The notes beneath the pieces are model-generated. The model saw only the letters and a list, made by a program, of their open reading frames with translations. It had not been told where the DNA came from and did not search any database. A DNA stretch of 64,000 nucleotides. Source: Xanthomonas massiliensis (GTDB lineage Bacteria; Pseudomonadota; Gammaproteobacteria; Xanthomonadales; Xanthomonadaceae). The stretch lies in NCBI RefSeq assembly GCF_900018785.1, contig NZ_FCOY01000006.1:620001-684000 (forward strand), read 5' to 3'. The number at the start of each line of letters is the position of its first letter. Position 1 is the stretch's first letter. Shown here one piece after another: positions 1-10,456 of this stretch. The translations under genes and the position numbers were made by a program.

Positions 1-32
1 GAAGGCGCGGGCGGATCGAACAGGTCGGTCAT
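1..32 (-). CDS. possible 5' end of a leftward gene cut by the window edge
   Basis: An ATG on the minus strand ends at base 32 and opens a frame reading MTDLFDPPAP before the window stops. The short Asp/Phe/Pro-containing start looks like an ordinary protein N-terminus, but only ten codons are visible, there is no clear ribosome binding site, and no family can be assigned. If real, it diverges from rraA across about 820 bases. Confidence 0.3.
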   Translation of the reverse strand, partial: MTDLFDPPAP

Positions 33-560
33 GTGGCGGTGTCGTGCAGGGCCGGGGATCCATTGTGCCAGCGGGGATCGCGCCAGGACCCGGCGCAACC
101 GGGACGAAGGCCGGAGGAGGAAGCGGACATCGCGCGTGCCCATGGCCTGGTGCCGCGGTGCGCAGGACAGGGAAGCGCATTCGCGTGCCCATTCGCATGC
201 GCATCCGCGGCGCGGTCAATTCGGCCGGCGCCGGCGCGGCCGGGTGGATCGGGCCGCCTGTCTTGTGCGGATGGGCCGCGTGCGGGGATGGCCGTGCCGG
301 GCGCGGATCGACAGGCGTGGCGCACGGCGTGGGGCTCGACGTTCGCGGCGCGACATCGGCCGGGATGCGCTGTTCTCGTCCTGTCCATTCGTGCGCGCTT
401 TCCATTCGTCCGCGGCGCCGCGCATCGTCCAGTCCGTGCGTCGCGCGCCAGCAGGATCTTGGCTCCCCGGGTGCTGGCCAGGATGTTGCCTGCGATCGTC
501 ATAGTCATGGCCGCGTTGCGGCGACGCGTGAGTAGAGGTGGCGCCAGCACGCGCTGAGGA

Positions 561-696
561 CATCCTTGCATCCTTGCATCCTTGCATCCTTGCATCCTTG
601 CATCGGGGCATCGGGGCATCGGGGCATCGGGGCGTCCGGGCATCGGGGCATCGGGGCATCGGGGCGTCCGGGCATCCGGGCATCCGGGCATCGGGT
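561..696. repeat. 8-bp tandem array, 17 units
   Basis: Seventeen consecutive 8-base units. The first five are CATCCTTG (561-600). The rest are CATCGGGG (601-632 and 641-664) with variants CGTCCGGG (633-640, 665-672), CATCCGGG (673-688) and CATCGGGT (689-696). The higher-order pattern of CATCGGGG runs closed by CGTCCGGG shows that whole blocks were duplicated as well as single units. Period 8 shifts frame, so any frame through it (for example a Cys/Pro/Asp/Met-rich one on the minus strand) is unlikely to be a real protein. Confidence 0.95.
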
Positions 697-715
697 GTGC
701 CCGGTGTGCCCGGGG

Positions 716-746
716 CGCCGGTGGCCCGGTTGTTGGACCAGCTCAT
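716..746 (-). repeat. inverted copy of a serine hydrolase gene fragment
   Basis: Bases 716-746 are the reverse complement of 2108-2138 inside the downstream beta-lactamase-fold gene, matching 30 of 31 positions with a perfect 24-base core (723-746). On the minus strand it reads MSWSNNRA, exactly as in the hydrolase. A match this long between two loci 1.4 kb apart cannot be chance. It lies directly beside the 8-bp tandem array. Confidence 0.9.
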
Positions 747-855
747 GTACCCGGTGTGCCGTGCCCGGGCGCGCCCGCCGGGCCGGGCGGCAGGGCGCGG
801 GCGAAGTCCGGGGCCGGCGCGTTACCATCGCGGCACGCCACCCTGCGAGGTTTCC

Positions 856-1332
856 GTGACCTGGAGCACCCCCGACCTGAGCGATGCCCATCCCGAGGCG
901 GCCGTCGCCCAACCGCTGTTCCGCAGCTTCGGCGGCCGCACCGCGTTCGCGGGCATGATCGTCACGGTGCGCGCCCCGCGCGACAACTCGCGGGTGCGCG
1001 AGCTGGCCGGCGCGCCCGGCGGCGGGCGGGTGATCGTCGTCGACGGCGGCGGTGCGCTGGATTGCGCGCTGCTCGGCGACCAGATCGCCGGCAACGCCGT
1101 CGAGCACGGCTGGTCGGGCCTGCTGATCCATGGCTGCGTGCGCGACGTGGAGGTGCTGGCCGAGCTGCCGCTCGGGGTGCAGGCGCTGGCCGCGTGCCCG
1201 CGCAAGACCGACAAGCGCGGCCTGGGCGAGGTGGACGTGCCCGTGTCGTTCGCCGGCATCGATTTCCTTCCCGGGCATTGGCTCTATGCCGATGCCAACG
1301 GGGTCCTGGTCTCGCCGCAGCCGCTGGCCTGA
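856..1332 (+). CDS. rraA: RraA-type ribonuclease E activity regulator
   Basis: A 158-residue protein of the RraA/MenG-like fold. In E. coli RraA binds the C-terminal scaffold of RNase E and slows mRNA decay; other members of the fold are aldolases, so biochemical activity is inferred from family only. Visible family features are the GGR turn near residue 25, the GDQIA segment, and the HGCVRD core at residues 92-97. The start is a GTG: it sits six bases after GCGAGG (845-850), and the protein then begins VTWSTPDL as other xanthomonad RraA proteins do. A TACCAT -10 candidate lies at 823-828. The length matches the family. Confidence 0.9.
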   Translation: MTWSTPDLSDAHPEAAVAQPLFRSFGGRTAFAGMIVTVRAPRDNSRVRELAGAPGGGRVIVVDGGGALDCALLGDQIAGNAVEHGWSGLLIHGCVRDVEVLAELPLGVQALAACPRKTDKRGLGEVDVPVSFAGIDFLPGHWLYADANGVLVSPQPLA

Positions 1333-1378
1333 GCCGGCGGGACCCTTCATCCAACACGGTTCCACCGGGAGCAACGAT

Positions 1379-2947
1379 TTGGTCAGGTTCGGCGCGGGAG
1401 TGATGATGATGGTGGCATGCATGGCGGCACGGGCGCAGGAACCGCTGCCGCCGCAGCTGCAGGAGCTGGACGCGCAGGTCGAGCGCGTGCGCAAGACCTT
1501 CGACGTGCCCGGCATCGCCGTGGCCATCGTCAAGGACGGCCAGATCGTCCTGGAACGGGGCTACGGCGTGCGCGAGATCGGCAAGCCCGAGCCGGTGACC
1601 GCGACCACGCCGTTCGCCATCGCTTCCAACACCAAGGCCTTCACCGCCGCCTCGCTGTCGATCCTGGCCGACGCGGGCAAGCTGCGCATGGACGACCGCG
1701 TGGTCGACCACCTGCCCGGGTTCCGCATGTCCAACGACTACGTGACCGGGGAGATGCGCATCCGCGACCTGCTGGCGCACCGGTCCGGCCTGAGCCTGGG
1801 CGCCGGCGACCTGCTGTTCTGGCCGCCGAGCGACTACAGCGTGGACCAGGTGGTGGGGCAGCTGGCGCACGTGCCGCTCAAGAACGGCTTCCGCGACCGC
1901 TACGCCTACGACAACATCCTCTACGCGGTGGCGCAGAAGGTGATCGAGCAGGTCTCCGGCCAGTCCTACGTGGACTTCGTGCAGCAGCACATCCTCGACC
2001 CGGTGGGCATGTCCGGCACCCGCTTCAACGACAAGGTGGGACCGGCCGACCAGCCCGCGGTCGGCCACGCCAAGGCCGATTTCAGCGAGCTCAAGCCGGT
2101 GCAGCGCATGAGCTGGTCCAACAACCGGGCCGCCGGCGACCTGTATTCCAGCGTCCACGACATGGCCAAGTGGATGAACGTGCAGCTGGCCGGCGGCACG
2201 CTGCCCGACGGCAGGACGCTGTTCAGCGCCGAGCGCCAGCGCGAGATGTGGTCGGTCATCACCCCGGTGCCGATCGCGCGGCCGTCGGTGCCCGAGCTGG
2301 CGCCGGCCACCCCCAACTTCGCCGGCTACGGCGAGGGCTGGAGCCTGAGCGACTACCGCGGCCAGAAACTGGTCTGGCACACCGGCGGCTGGCCGGGCAT
2401 GGTCTCGCGGCTGACGCTGCTGCCGGACCGGCACATCGGCGTGATCGTGCTGACCAACCAGGAAGTCGGCGCGGCCTTCAACGCCGTCACCTACACCGTG
2501 CTGGATGCCCTGCTGGACGCGCCGCGGACCGACTGGGTGGAGGCCTACGCCAAGTCGGTGGCCAAGGCGCAGGACAATGCCGACGACAGCTGGCGCAAGC
2601 ACCTGGCCGCGCGCGACGCCCGCAGCAAGCCCTCGCTGCCGCTGGCCGGCTACGCCGCCACCTACCGCGACCCGTGGTACGGCGAGGTGCGCATCGCGGC
2701 GCAAGGCGGCCGGCTGCGCATGCAGTTCGCGCACACGCCGTTGCTGGCCGGCACCCTGGAACACTGGCAGCACGACACCTTCATCGTGCGCTGGGACGAT
2801 CGCACGCTCAACGCCGATGCCTTCGTCGCCTTCGCCCTGGATCCGGACGGCAAGGTGCGCGAGGTGCGCATGCAGCCGGTGTCGCCGCTGACCGATTTCA
2901 GCTTCGACTTCCAGGACCTGGTGCTGACGCCGCTGCCGGCGCCGTAG
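1379..2947 (+). CDS. exported serine hydrolase, beta-lactamase/PBP4-like fold with C-terminal DUF3471-type domain
   Basis: A 522-residue serine hydrolase of the class C beta-lactamase/DD-peptidase/esterase superfamily. The three active-site elements are present: SNTK at 83-86 (nucleophile and general base), YDN at 177-179 and HTGG at 334-337. Residues after about 410 (LPLAGYAATYRDPWYG onward) form the small beta domain often attached to this family. I chose a TTG start at 1379: GGGAG at 1367-1371 is correctly spaced, and the first 20 residues then make a signal peptide (MVRFGAGVMMMVACMAARA) ending ARA-Q. An ATG at 1403 would lose the charged n-region. The substrate cannot be told from sequence: peptide, ester or beta-lactam. 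It starts 46 bases after rraA and may be co-transcribed. Confidence 0.85.
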   Translation: MVRFGAGVMMMVACMAARAQEPLPPQLQELDAQVERVRKTFDVPGIAVAIVKDGQIVLERGYGVREIGKPEPVTATTPFAIASNTKAFTAASLSILADAGKLRMDDRVVDHLPGFRMSNDYVTGEMRIRDLLAHRSGLSLGAGDLLFWPPSDYSVDQVVGQLAHVPLKNGFRDRYAYDNILYAVAQKVIEQVSGQSYVDFVQQHILDPVGMSGTRFNDKVGPADQPAVGHAKADFSELKPVQRMSWSNNRAAGDLYSSVHDMAKWMNVQLAGGTLPDGRTLFSAERQREMWSVITPVPIARPSVPELAPATPNFAGYGEGWSLSDYRGQKLVWHTGGWPGMVSRLTLLPDRHIGVIVLTNQEVGAAFNAVTYTVLDALLDAPRTDWVEAYAKSVAKAQDNADDSWRKHLAARDARSKPSLPLAGYAATYRDPWYGEVRIAAQGGRLRMQFAHTPLLAGTLEHWQHDTFIVRWDDRTLNADAFVAFALDPDGKVREVRMQPVSPLTDFSFDFQDLVLTPLPAP

Positions 2948-3573
2948 CCAGGCGGCCCCGCACCGCCGCCATGGCGCGGGGGGCGTGTCGTCCGCGGCCC
3001 GGGTCGCGAGTGCGGCTATCGGGCCGCCGCCCGCACCGCGGCGGGTGGCGGCCTGCGCACTCTCCCAGCGTGCGGGACCTGAGGGCGAAGGTCACACCGC
3101 GCAGGTTTGCGCACGCGGCGGCGGCTTCCGCGTCTTGGACGGGAAAGCCGCCTTGTCTGGGGGGGGCGGGATTGCGACGGTGCCGCGGCTTCGGCCAAGC
3201 CGGTATGCGGCGGCGATCGCAGCCAGGATCGCGCGGGTCGTGGCCGGTCCGCTCGGAATCGGCGCCGCGGGGGCGGAGCGCCGGCGACGGCATGCATCGA
3301 GATCGTGGCCACGGCTCGGCATCGCCTCGCCATGGGCGGATCGGGGAGGCGATGCCCGACGGATGCGCCGACGCCGGCGCGACGCCGGCCGTGGAGGCGG
3401 TGTCCCGGGGCATGGATCGCCGGTCGGCCCGGGGCGCGCCCGAGGTTTCCGGGATGGGGGCTGGCACCGGTACAAGCGCATCGCTCGAACGGGCGGCACT
3501 GCCGTGCGGAATGGCGGTCCCGGCCGGCGAACGGCGCTCTACAATGCGCGCCCCCCGTTGCACCGCCGACTCC
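2948..3573. other. intergenic region, nothing recognised
   Basis: About 625 bases with no convincing gene on either strand. It contains an eight-G run at 3159-3166. A TACAAT hexamer at 3540-3545 is a plausible -10 box for the ParB-like gene whose ATG is at 3574. Confidence 0.6.
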
Positions 3574-4410
3574 ATGGACATCGTAGTAGACGAAGAACTC
3601 AAGGCCTATATCGACCCGCTGACGCCCGACGAACACGAGGCGCTTGAGCGCAGCCTGCTGGCCGAGGGCTGCCGCGATGCGCTGGTGCTGTGGGGAGACA
3701 TCCTGGTCGATGGCCACAACCGCTACGGCATCTGCCGCGCGCACGGGCTGCCGTTCCGCACCGTGCAGAACACCCGCTTCCAGTCGATGGAGGACGTGCA
3801 CCTGTGGATGATCGAGCAGCACCTGGGCCGGCGCAGCGTGTCGGACTTCCAGCGCGGCGTGCTGGCGCTGCGCAAGCGCGAGATCCTGAGCCGGCGCAAG
3901 CACGAGCAGCTCGCTGCCGAAGCCGCCGCCCTGTGCGCGCAGCAGGCGGCCGATCCGCAGGCCGCCGACACGGCCGCGCCGGATACGGCGACCGACGATC
4001 TCCCGCCGTGGGACGACGTGCCGCCGATCAGCCGCGCGGAACTGGCACGCGAGGCGCGCCTGAGCAGCAACCAGGTGGTGATGATCGAGCGCATCCACGC
4101 CCAGGCCGCGCCCGAGGTGGTGGAGGCGGTCCGCGCCGGCGCGATCTCGATCAATGCCGCCGCCGCGGTGGCGACGCTGCCCGAGGAAGAGCAGCGCGCC
4201 GCGGCGATCGCCGGCAAGGACGAGCTGAAGCAGGCGGCCCGGCGCGTGCGCGAGTCCCGGCGCAAGCCGCGGGCCGAGGGCGAATCCGTCGACGAGGCAA
4301 TGGATGCGAAGGCACTGCGCAAGCGCGTGGCCGAGCTGGAGAAGGAGAACGCCGACCTGCGCGCCAAGGTCGTCACGCTGCAGACGCAGCTGGAGCGGCT
4401 GCGCGGCTGA
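3574..4410 (+). CDS. ParB-like nuclease/partition-domain protein (orphan)
   Basis: A 278-residue protein. Residues 1-95 resemble the ParB N-terminal (sulfiredoxin-like) domain, including the turn DGHNRY at 46-51 that in this family contacts nucleotide. Residues about 150-215 (SRAELAREARLSSNQVVMIE) look like a helix-turn-helix segment, and the last 35 residues are a Lys/Glu/Leu heptad-like coiled coil. Between them is an Ala/Asp-rich linker. There is no parA neighbour, so chromosome partition is unlikely to be its job; plasmid-derived or phage-derived regulators of this shape are common in xanthomonads. A TACAAT -10 box lies 29 bases before the ATG. The DNA target is unknown. Confidence 0.75.
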   Translation: MDIVVDEELKAYIDPLTPDEHEALERSLLAEGCRDALVLWGDILVDGHNRYGICRAHGLPFRTVQNTRFQSMEDVHLWMIEQHLGRRSVSDFQRGVLALRKREILSRRKHEQLAAEAAALCAQQAADPQAADTAAPDTATDDLPPWDDVPPISRAELAREARLSSNQVVMIERIHAQAAPEVVEAVRAGAISINAAAAVATLPEEEQRAAAIAGKDELKQAARRVRESRRKPRAEGESVDEAMDAKALRKRVAELEKENADLRAKVVTLQTQLERLRG

Positions 4411-4905
4411 GGCCTTGCGCGAGCGGCTCACGCCGCGAGGGCCTTGCCGGCACCCGGTTGGCGCGCACTGCCAGGGTTCGTGTCGAAACCGGCCCCCGTC
4501 CCCACGGCTTTTCACCGAATCGAACGCGGCGGCGGCCTGGGCCGCACGCACCGCGGTCACCTTGGGGATCTCGAAGTCCTCCAGCAGCTTGGCCAGTGCC
4601 AGGTCCCCGCGCAGCTTATGCGCCGAATGGCTCGTCAGGCGGGGGGACCCGGCGACTTGAGCCAGTGCCGCGGCATGGCACGGGATAACCCGCCATTTGG
4701 CTCCCGCAAAGCGTTTCCCGCCTTGGCGGGGAGGGCATCGGGTGGAAAGGCGCAAGGGCGGCATTCGACGCCAATCGGGTCCGGCAAAGCCCTGACGGCT
4801 TATGCCGCTCCTACAGCTGCCCCGGCGCACCCGCGGCGACCCCCGTGACCGGGCACGGCGGCGGCGGATGCGATACTCCGGCTCTTCCCTTCGCTCCGCC
4901 CGCCG
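4411..4905. other. intergenic region with a possible gene remnant and a REP-like half element
   Basis: About 495 bases. On the minus strand, roughly 4512-4626 reads a short stretch with normal codon bias and helical character (KLRGDLALAKLLEDFEIPKV and on), but with no complete reading frame around it, so it looks like a decayed gene piece. Bases about 4800-4815 (GCCGCTCCTACAG) match one arm of the intergenic palindrome seen at 63695-63764. A GATACT -10 candidate for the ABC transporter is at 4872-4877. Confidence 0.45.
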
Positions 4906-6738
<1,833 letters not shown>

Positions 6739-6830
6739 GTGCAGCCACGGACCAGGGATCGTGGCCGTTATCTAGCCGGGCCCGGTACCTGCACCTGGCG
6801 GCGGATCCGGCGCCGCGTCCTGGCGCGGCT

Positions 6831-7121
6831 TCATTCGTCGTCGTCCTCGAACTCCACCACCAGGCCCAGGCGGATGGCGAGCGTCTCGACCGCCTCGCGC
6901 ACCCGCTCGTCCTTGCGTTCGGGCAACACGATCTCCAGCAGGTGCGTGCCCGGGCCGATGTCGTCGCTCAGGCCGGCCGAGCTGGAATCGTCGTCGTCCA
7001 TGTGCGGCATCAGGTCGGCTACTTCCTCCACGTGCTCGATGCCCTCGGTGCCCTGGAGCAGGTCGGTATAGGCGCGGACGTCGTCTTCGGTTCCGGTGAT
7101 GCGCAGGTGCAGCGTGGGCAT
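6831..7121 (-). CDS. conserved small acidic protein of xanthomonads, unknown function
   Basis: A 96-residue protein beginning MPTLHLRITGTEDDVRAY. It has an N-terminal beta-alpha element, an acidic middle (HMDDDDSSSAGLSDD, about residues 38-53) and a very acidic tail (EFEDDDE). I recall similar proteins in Xanthomonas annotated only as hypothetical. The ATG at 7121 gives the conserved start; a second in-frame ATG three codons upstream (7130) is possible. It is divergent from the oxidoreductase gene to its right and convergent with the ABC exporter. Confidence 0.7.
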   Translation of the reverse strand: MPTLHLRITGTEDDVRAYTDLLQGTEGIEHVEEVADLMPHMDDDDSSSAGLSDDIGPGTHLLEIVLPERKDERVREAVETLAIRLGLVVEFEDDDE

Positions 7122-7281
7122 GGCGGGCATCCATCGTGGCGAGGGCTCGACCGTAGCAGGCGGCAGGTGAACACCATGCGGATTTGGACCGGTGCATTCC
7201 GCCGGCATGGCCGTATCCGGCCTTACTTCTTCCCTGGCCACGCCTATGCTTCGGGATCCCTCCACGGCAACGAGCGCATTC

Positions 7282-8400
7282 GTGTCCGCATCCGTATCAG
7301 ACATCCTGTTCCGCCCGTTCCGCCACAAGTCGCTGGCGCTGCCCAACCGCATCGTGATGGCGCCGATGACGCGCTGCTTCTCGCCCGGGGGCGTGCCGGG
7401 CGCGAACGTGGCCGCGTACTACCGCCGCCGCGCCGAGGACGGCGTCGGCCTGATCCTGTCCGAGGGGACGGTGATCGACCGTCCGGCCTCGCGCAACGAG
7501 CCCGACATCCCGTTCTTCCACGGGCAGGCCGCGCTGGCCGGCTGGCAGCGGGTGATCGAGGCGGTGCATGCTGCCGGCGGCCGCATGGGCCCGCAGCTGT
7601 GGCATACCGGCGCCACCCGCGGCAACAGCGGCTGGGCGCCGCCGGTGCCGGTGGAAAGCCCGTCGGGCATCAACGGCCCGGACGATCCGAACGGCGTGGC
7701 GATGAGCGAGGAAGACATCGCCGACACCATCGCCGCCTTTGCCCGCGCCGCCGCCGATGCGCGGCGGCTCGGCTTCGACGTGGCCGAGATCCACGGCGCA
7801 CACGGCTACCTGATCGACCAGTTCTTCTGGGCGGTGACCAACCGCCGCACCGACGCCTGGGGCGGGGCGACGCTGCGCGAACGCGCGCGCTTCGCCGCCG
7901 AGGTACTGAAGGCGGTGCGCGCGGCGGTGGGGCCGGATTTCCCGATCCTTTTGCGGGTGAGCCAGTGGAAGCAGCAGGACTACAAGGCCAAGCTCGCCGC
8001 CACGCCCGAGGAGATGGCGCAGTGGCTGGTGCCGCTGGTGGAGGCCGGTGCCGACATCCTGCACTGCTCGCAGCGCCGCTTCTGGGAGCCGGAGTTCCCG
8101 CAGGTCGACGGCGAGCAGGGCCTGAATTTCGCCGGCTGGGCGAAGAAGCTCACCGGCGCGCCGACCATCTCGGTCGGCTCGGTGGGCCTGTCGGGCGATT
8201 TCCTCGGCGCCTTCGCCGGCGAGCATTCGCACGCGGTCGGGCTGGACGAGCTGGTGCGGCGCATGGAGCGCGAGGAATTCGACCTGATCGCGGTGGGCCG
8301 GGCGATCCTGGCCGATCCGCACTGGGTCACCAAGGTTCGCGACGGCGATACCGCCGACCTGCACGACTTCGACCGTTCGGCGCTGGCCACGCTGGTCTGA
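7282..8400 (+). CDS. NADH:flavin oxidoreductase, Old Yellow Enzyme family
   Basis: A TIM-barrel flavoenzyme of about 372 residues that reduces activated alkenes with NAD(P)H. Family landmarks are RIVMAPMTR near the N-terminus, QLWHTGA, the substrate-binding His pair in HGAHGY (H171, H174 from this start), and the phosphate-binding GRAILADPHW segment near the C-terminus. The start is uncertain. GTG at 7282 leaves a short lead into SDILFRPFRHKSL, the usual N-terminus of relatives; an ATG at 7246 and earlier starts at 7192 and 7207 are also in frame. Natural substrate unknown. Confidence 0.85.
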   Translation: MSASVSDILFRPFRHKSLALPNRIVMAPMTRCFSPGGVPGANVAAYYRRRAEDGVGLILSEGTVIDRPASRNEPDIPFFHGQAALAGWQRVIEAVHAAGGRMGPQLWHTGATRGNSGWAPPVPVESPSGINGPDDPNGVAMSEEDIADTIAAFARAAADARRLGFDVAEIHGAHGYLIDQFFWAVTNRRTDAWGGATLRERARFAAEVLKAVRAAVGPDFPILLRVSQWKQQDYKAKLAATPEEMAQWLVPLVEAGADILHCSQRRFWEPEFPQVDGEQGLNFAGWAKKLTGAPTISVGSVGLSGDFLGAFAGEHSHAVGLDELVRRMEREEFDLIAVGRAILADPHWVTKVRDGDTADLHDFDRSALATLV

Positions 8401-8404
8401 ACGG

Positions 8405-9391
8405 TCAGACCGCCTGCGCGGCCGGCGAGCGCCGGCGGGGCCGCCGGCGTGGTGCGTCGGGCGCGTCGCGGCCGGGCAACGCCGCTGGCTGCGCCGGGAC
8501 CGGGGGGCGCTCGTCCAGCGCCTGGCGATGCAGCCAGTCGATGAACAGCCGCGCGGCCGGGCTCGGCGCGCGATGCGCCGAGTGCACGATGTAGTAGCCG
8601 AAGCGTGCCTTCATCACCGGACCGGGCAGGCGTACCAGTTCGTGGCGGTGCAGATAGGGCAGGGCGATGTGCTTGCGTGCCAGCACCGCGCCGAGGCCGT
8701 ACACGGCGGCGCGCATCGCCTCGGTGCTGTCGTTGAAGCTGTGCATCGCGCCGAGCCGCTGGCCGCGCAGGCCGGCATGGCGGAACCAGTCGCGCCAGCC
8801 CTGTTCGCACATGTCCTCGATCAGCGGCAGGCGCGGGATGTCGCGGACATCGCGGAGGCCGGACACGCCCGGCAGCGCCGGCGAGGCCACCGGGAACATC
8901 TCGTCCTCCATCAGCGGCACGACGTTCAGCCCGGGCCAGTGGCCCAGGCCGTGGCGGATCGCCAGGTCCGGGCCGTCCTCGTCGAAGTGCACCAGCGTGT
9001 GTGAGGTCTCCAGCTCGATGCGGATGCCGGGATGGGCCCGGCAGAAGCGTGGCAGCCGCGGCAGCAGCCAGCAGTAGGCGAGCGAATGCAGGGTGCTCAC
9101 CCGCAGGGTGAGGCCGGCGGGCACGGCCTGCAGGTCGTCGGCGACCGAGGCGATGTCGCCCATGGCGCCGTTGGCCGCGTCGGCAAGCTGGCGCCCCTGC
9201 GGGGTCAGCAGCACGCCGCGCGCATGGCGCTGGAACAGGCGTACGCCCAGGGCGCTTTCCAGCTTGCGCACGTGATGGCTGACCGCGCTGGCGGTGAGGT
9301 GCAGTTCCTCGGCGGCACGGGCGAAATTCTGGTGGCGCGCGGCGGCGGCGAACACGCCCAGCGCGGGCAGCAGGGTCGGGCGCAGGGACAT
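8405..9391 (-). CDS. LysR-family transcriptional regulator (GcvA-like)
   Basis: A 328-residue LysR regulator. The winged helix covers residues 1-65 (FARAAEELHLTASAVSHHVR is the recognition region), followed by the periplasmic-binding-protein-like effector domain to about 295, and an Arg/Pro-rich tail. The wording of the DNA-binding domain is that of the GcvA-like subgroup. It diverges from the EamA exporter gene, with 177 bases between the starts, so control of that exporter is the simplest guess. It is convergent with the oxidoreductase gene, four bases apart. Confidence 0.9.
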   Translation of the reverse strand: MSLRPTLLPALGVFAAAARHQNFARAAEELHLTASAVSHHVRKLESALGVRLFQRHARGVLLTPQGRQLADAANGAMGDIASVADDLQAVPAGLTLRVSTLHSLAYCWLLPRLPRFCRAHPGIRIELETSHTLVHFDEDGPDLAIRHGLGHWPGLNVVPLMEDEMFPVASPALPGVSGLRDVRDIPRLPLIEDMCEQGWRDWFRHAGLRGQRLGAMHSFNDSTEAMRAAVYGLGAVLARKHIALPYLHRHELVRLPGPVMKARFGYYIVHSAHRAPSPAARLFIDWLHRQALDERPPVPAQPAALPGRDAPDAPRRRPRRRSPAAQAV

Positions 9392-9568
9392 CGAGGCATG
9401 AACCGGATTTGTGGCTTGCCGCGATACTACGCGCTTGTCGTGCCCGGCCACCGGCCGGATGCTGGGCGCCCTCCTTCTCCCGCGTGCCGATGCCATGTCT
9501 TCGTTCCTCGCCTGCCGTCCCATGCACACGCGTACCCGCTTGCGTTTTCCTGCTGCCGGGGTGCGGTC

Positions 9569-10450
9569 GTGAGCGCCTCGTCGGCACCGGCCGCGGCCGC
9601 GCGCGACTGGCGCACCTGCCTGGAACTGGGCGCGCTCGGCATCGTCTGGGGCTGCTCGTTCCTGTTCATGCGCGTGGCCGCGCCGCAGTTCGGGCCATAT
9701 GCGCTGGTGGAGGTGCGGCTGGCCCTGGGCGCGCTGGTACTGATGCCGTGGCTGTGGCTCGCGCGTGCCCGGTTCCCGCCGCGGCGCTGGCCGGCGCTGG
9801 CGGCGATCGGCGTGATCAACTCGGCACTGCCGTTCCTGCTGTTCGCCTGGGGCGCGCAGCGTGCGCCGGCGGCCATCGGCGCGATCACCAACGCGATGAC
9901 GGTGCTGTTCACCGCGCTGGTCGCGTTCGTGTTCTTCGGCGAGCGGATCGGCATGCGCCGCGCGGTCGCGCTGCTGGTCGGCTTCGTCGGCGTGCTGGTG
10001 CTGGCCACCGGGAAGTCGTCCGGACTGAGCGTCGGTCCGGCCGCCTTCGCCGGTGCCACCGCTTCGCTGCTGTACGGCATCGGCTACAACCTGGTGAAAC
10101 GCCACCTGGCCGACCTGCCCGCCGCCGGTTCGGCCGCGGCCACGCTGGGCTGCAGCGCGTTGCTGCTGGCACCGCTGGCGTTCACGCACTGGCCGGCCAC
10201 GCCGCCGTCGGCCGCCGCCTGGGGCAGCGCCGCCGCGCTCGGGGTGGTCTGCACCGGGCTGGCCTACCTGGTGTACTACCGGCTGATCCAGCGCATCGGT
10301 CCGGCGCGCGCGTCCACGGTGACCTACCTGATCCCGGTGTTCGGCGCGCTGCTGGCCTGGGCGATCCTGGGCGAGCCGCTGACCTGGACGATGCTGCTGG
10401 CCGGCGTGCTGATCCTGGGCAGCGTGGCCTTCAGCCAGAAGGCCCGCTGA
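9569..10450 (+). CDS. EamA/DMT-superfamily inner-membrane exporter
   Basis: A 293-residue protein with about ten hydrophobic segments arranged as two EamA repeats (about 18-145 and 155-290), typical of drug/metabolite exporters for amino acids or related solutes. The second repeat carries the usual glycine and proline markers (TGLAYLVYYRLIQRIG, TYLIPVFGALLAW). The GTG start at 9569 follows CCGGGG and removes a non-membrane upstream extension. Its neighbour is a divergent LysR regulator. The cyclophilin gene converges on it from the right with six bases between stops. Confidence 0.85.
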   Translation: MSASSAPAAAARDWRTCLELGALGIVWGCSFLFMRVAAPQFGPYALVEVRLALGALVLMPWLWLARARFPPRRWPALAAIGVINSALPFLLFAWGAQRAPAAIGAITNAMTVLFTALVAFVFFGERIGMRRAVALLVGFVGVLVLATGKSSGLSVGPAAFAGATASLLYGIGYNLVKRHLADLPAAGSAAATLGCSALLLAPLAFTHWPATPPSAAAWGSAAALGVVCTGLAYLVYYRLIQRIGPARASTVTYLIPVFGALLAWAILGEPLTWTMLLAGVLILGSVAFSQKAR

Positions 10451-10456
10451 GCCGGC

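Larger units (their letters stand above)
33..855. other. intergenic region without a supportable gene
   Basis: About 820 bases of very GC-rich DNA. Open frames exist on both strands but have no recognisable domain and look like GC-driven shadows. The part from 561 to 746 is an 8-base tandem array followed by a short inverted copy of the downstream serine hydrolase gene (separate entries). A TACCAT hexamer at 823-828 is a plausible -10 box for rraA. Confidence 0.6.

Noticed and set aside
561-696. CRISPR array
   Set aside because: Units are 8 bp with no spacers and no cas genes are nearby.
29-746. Minus-strand frames rich in Cys/Pro/Asp/Met repeats (collagen-like or repeat protein)
   Set aside because: They are translations of the 8-bp array, whose period is not a multiple of three; no start, signal peptide or conserved domain supports them.
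1417-4410. 997-codon plus-strand frame joining the hydrolase region to the ParB-like gene
   Set aside because: Only the part after 3574 has a domain; the rest is out of frame with the hydrolase.
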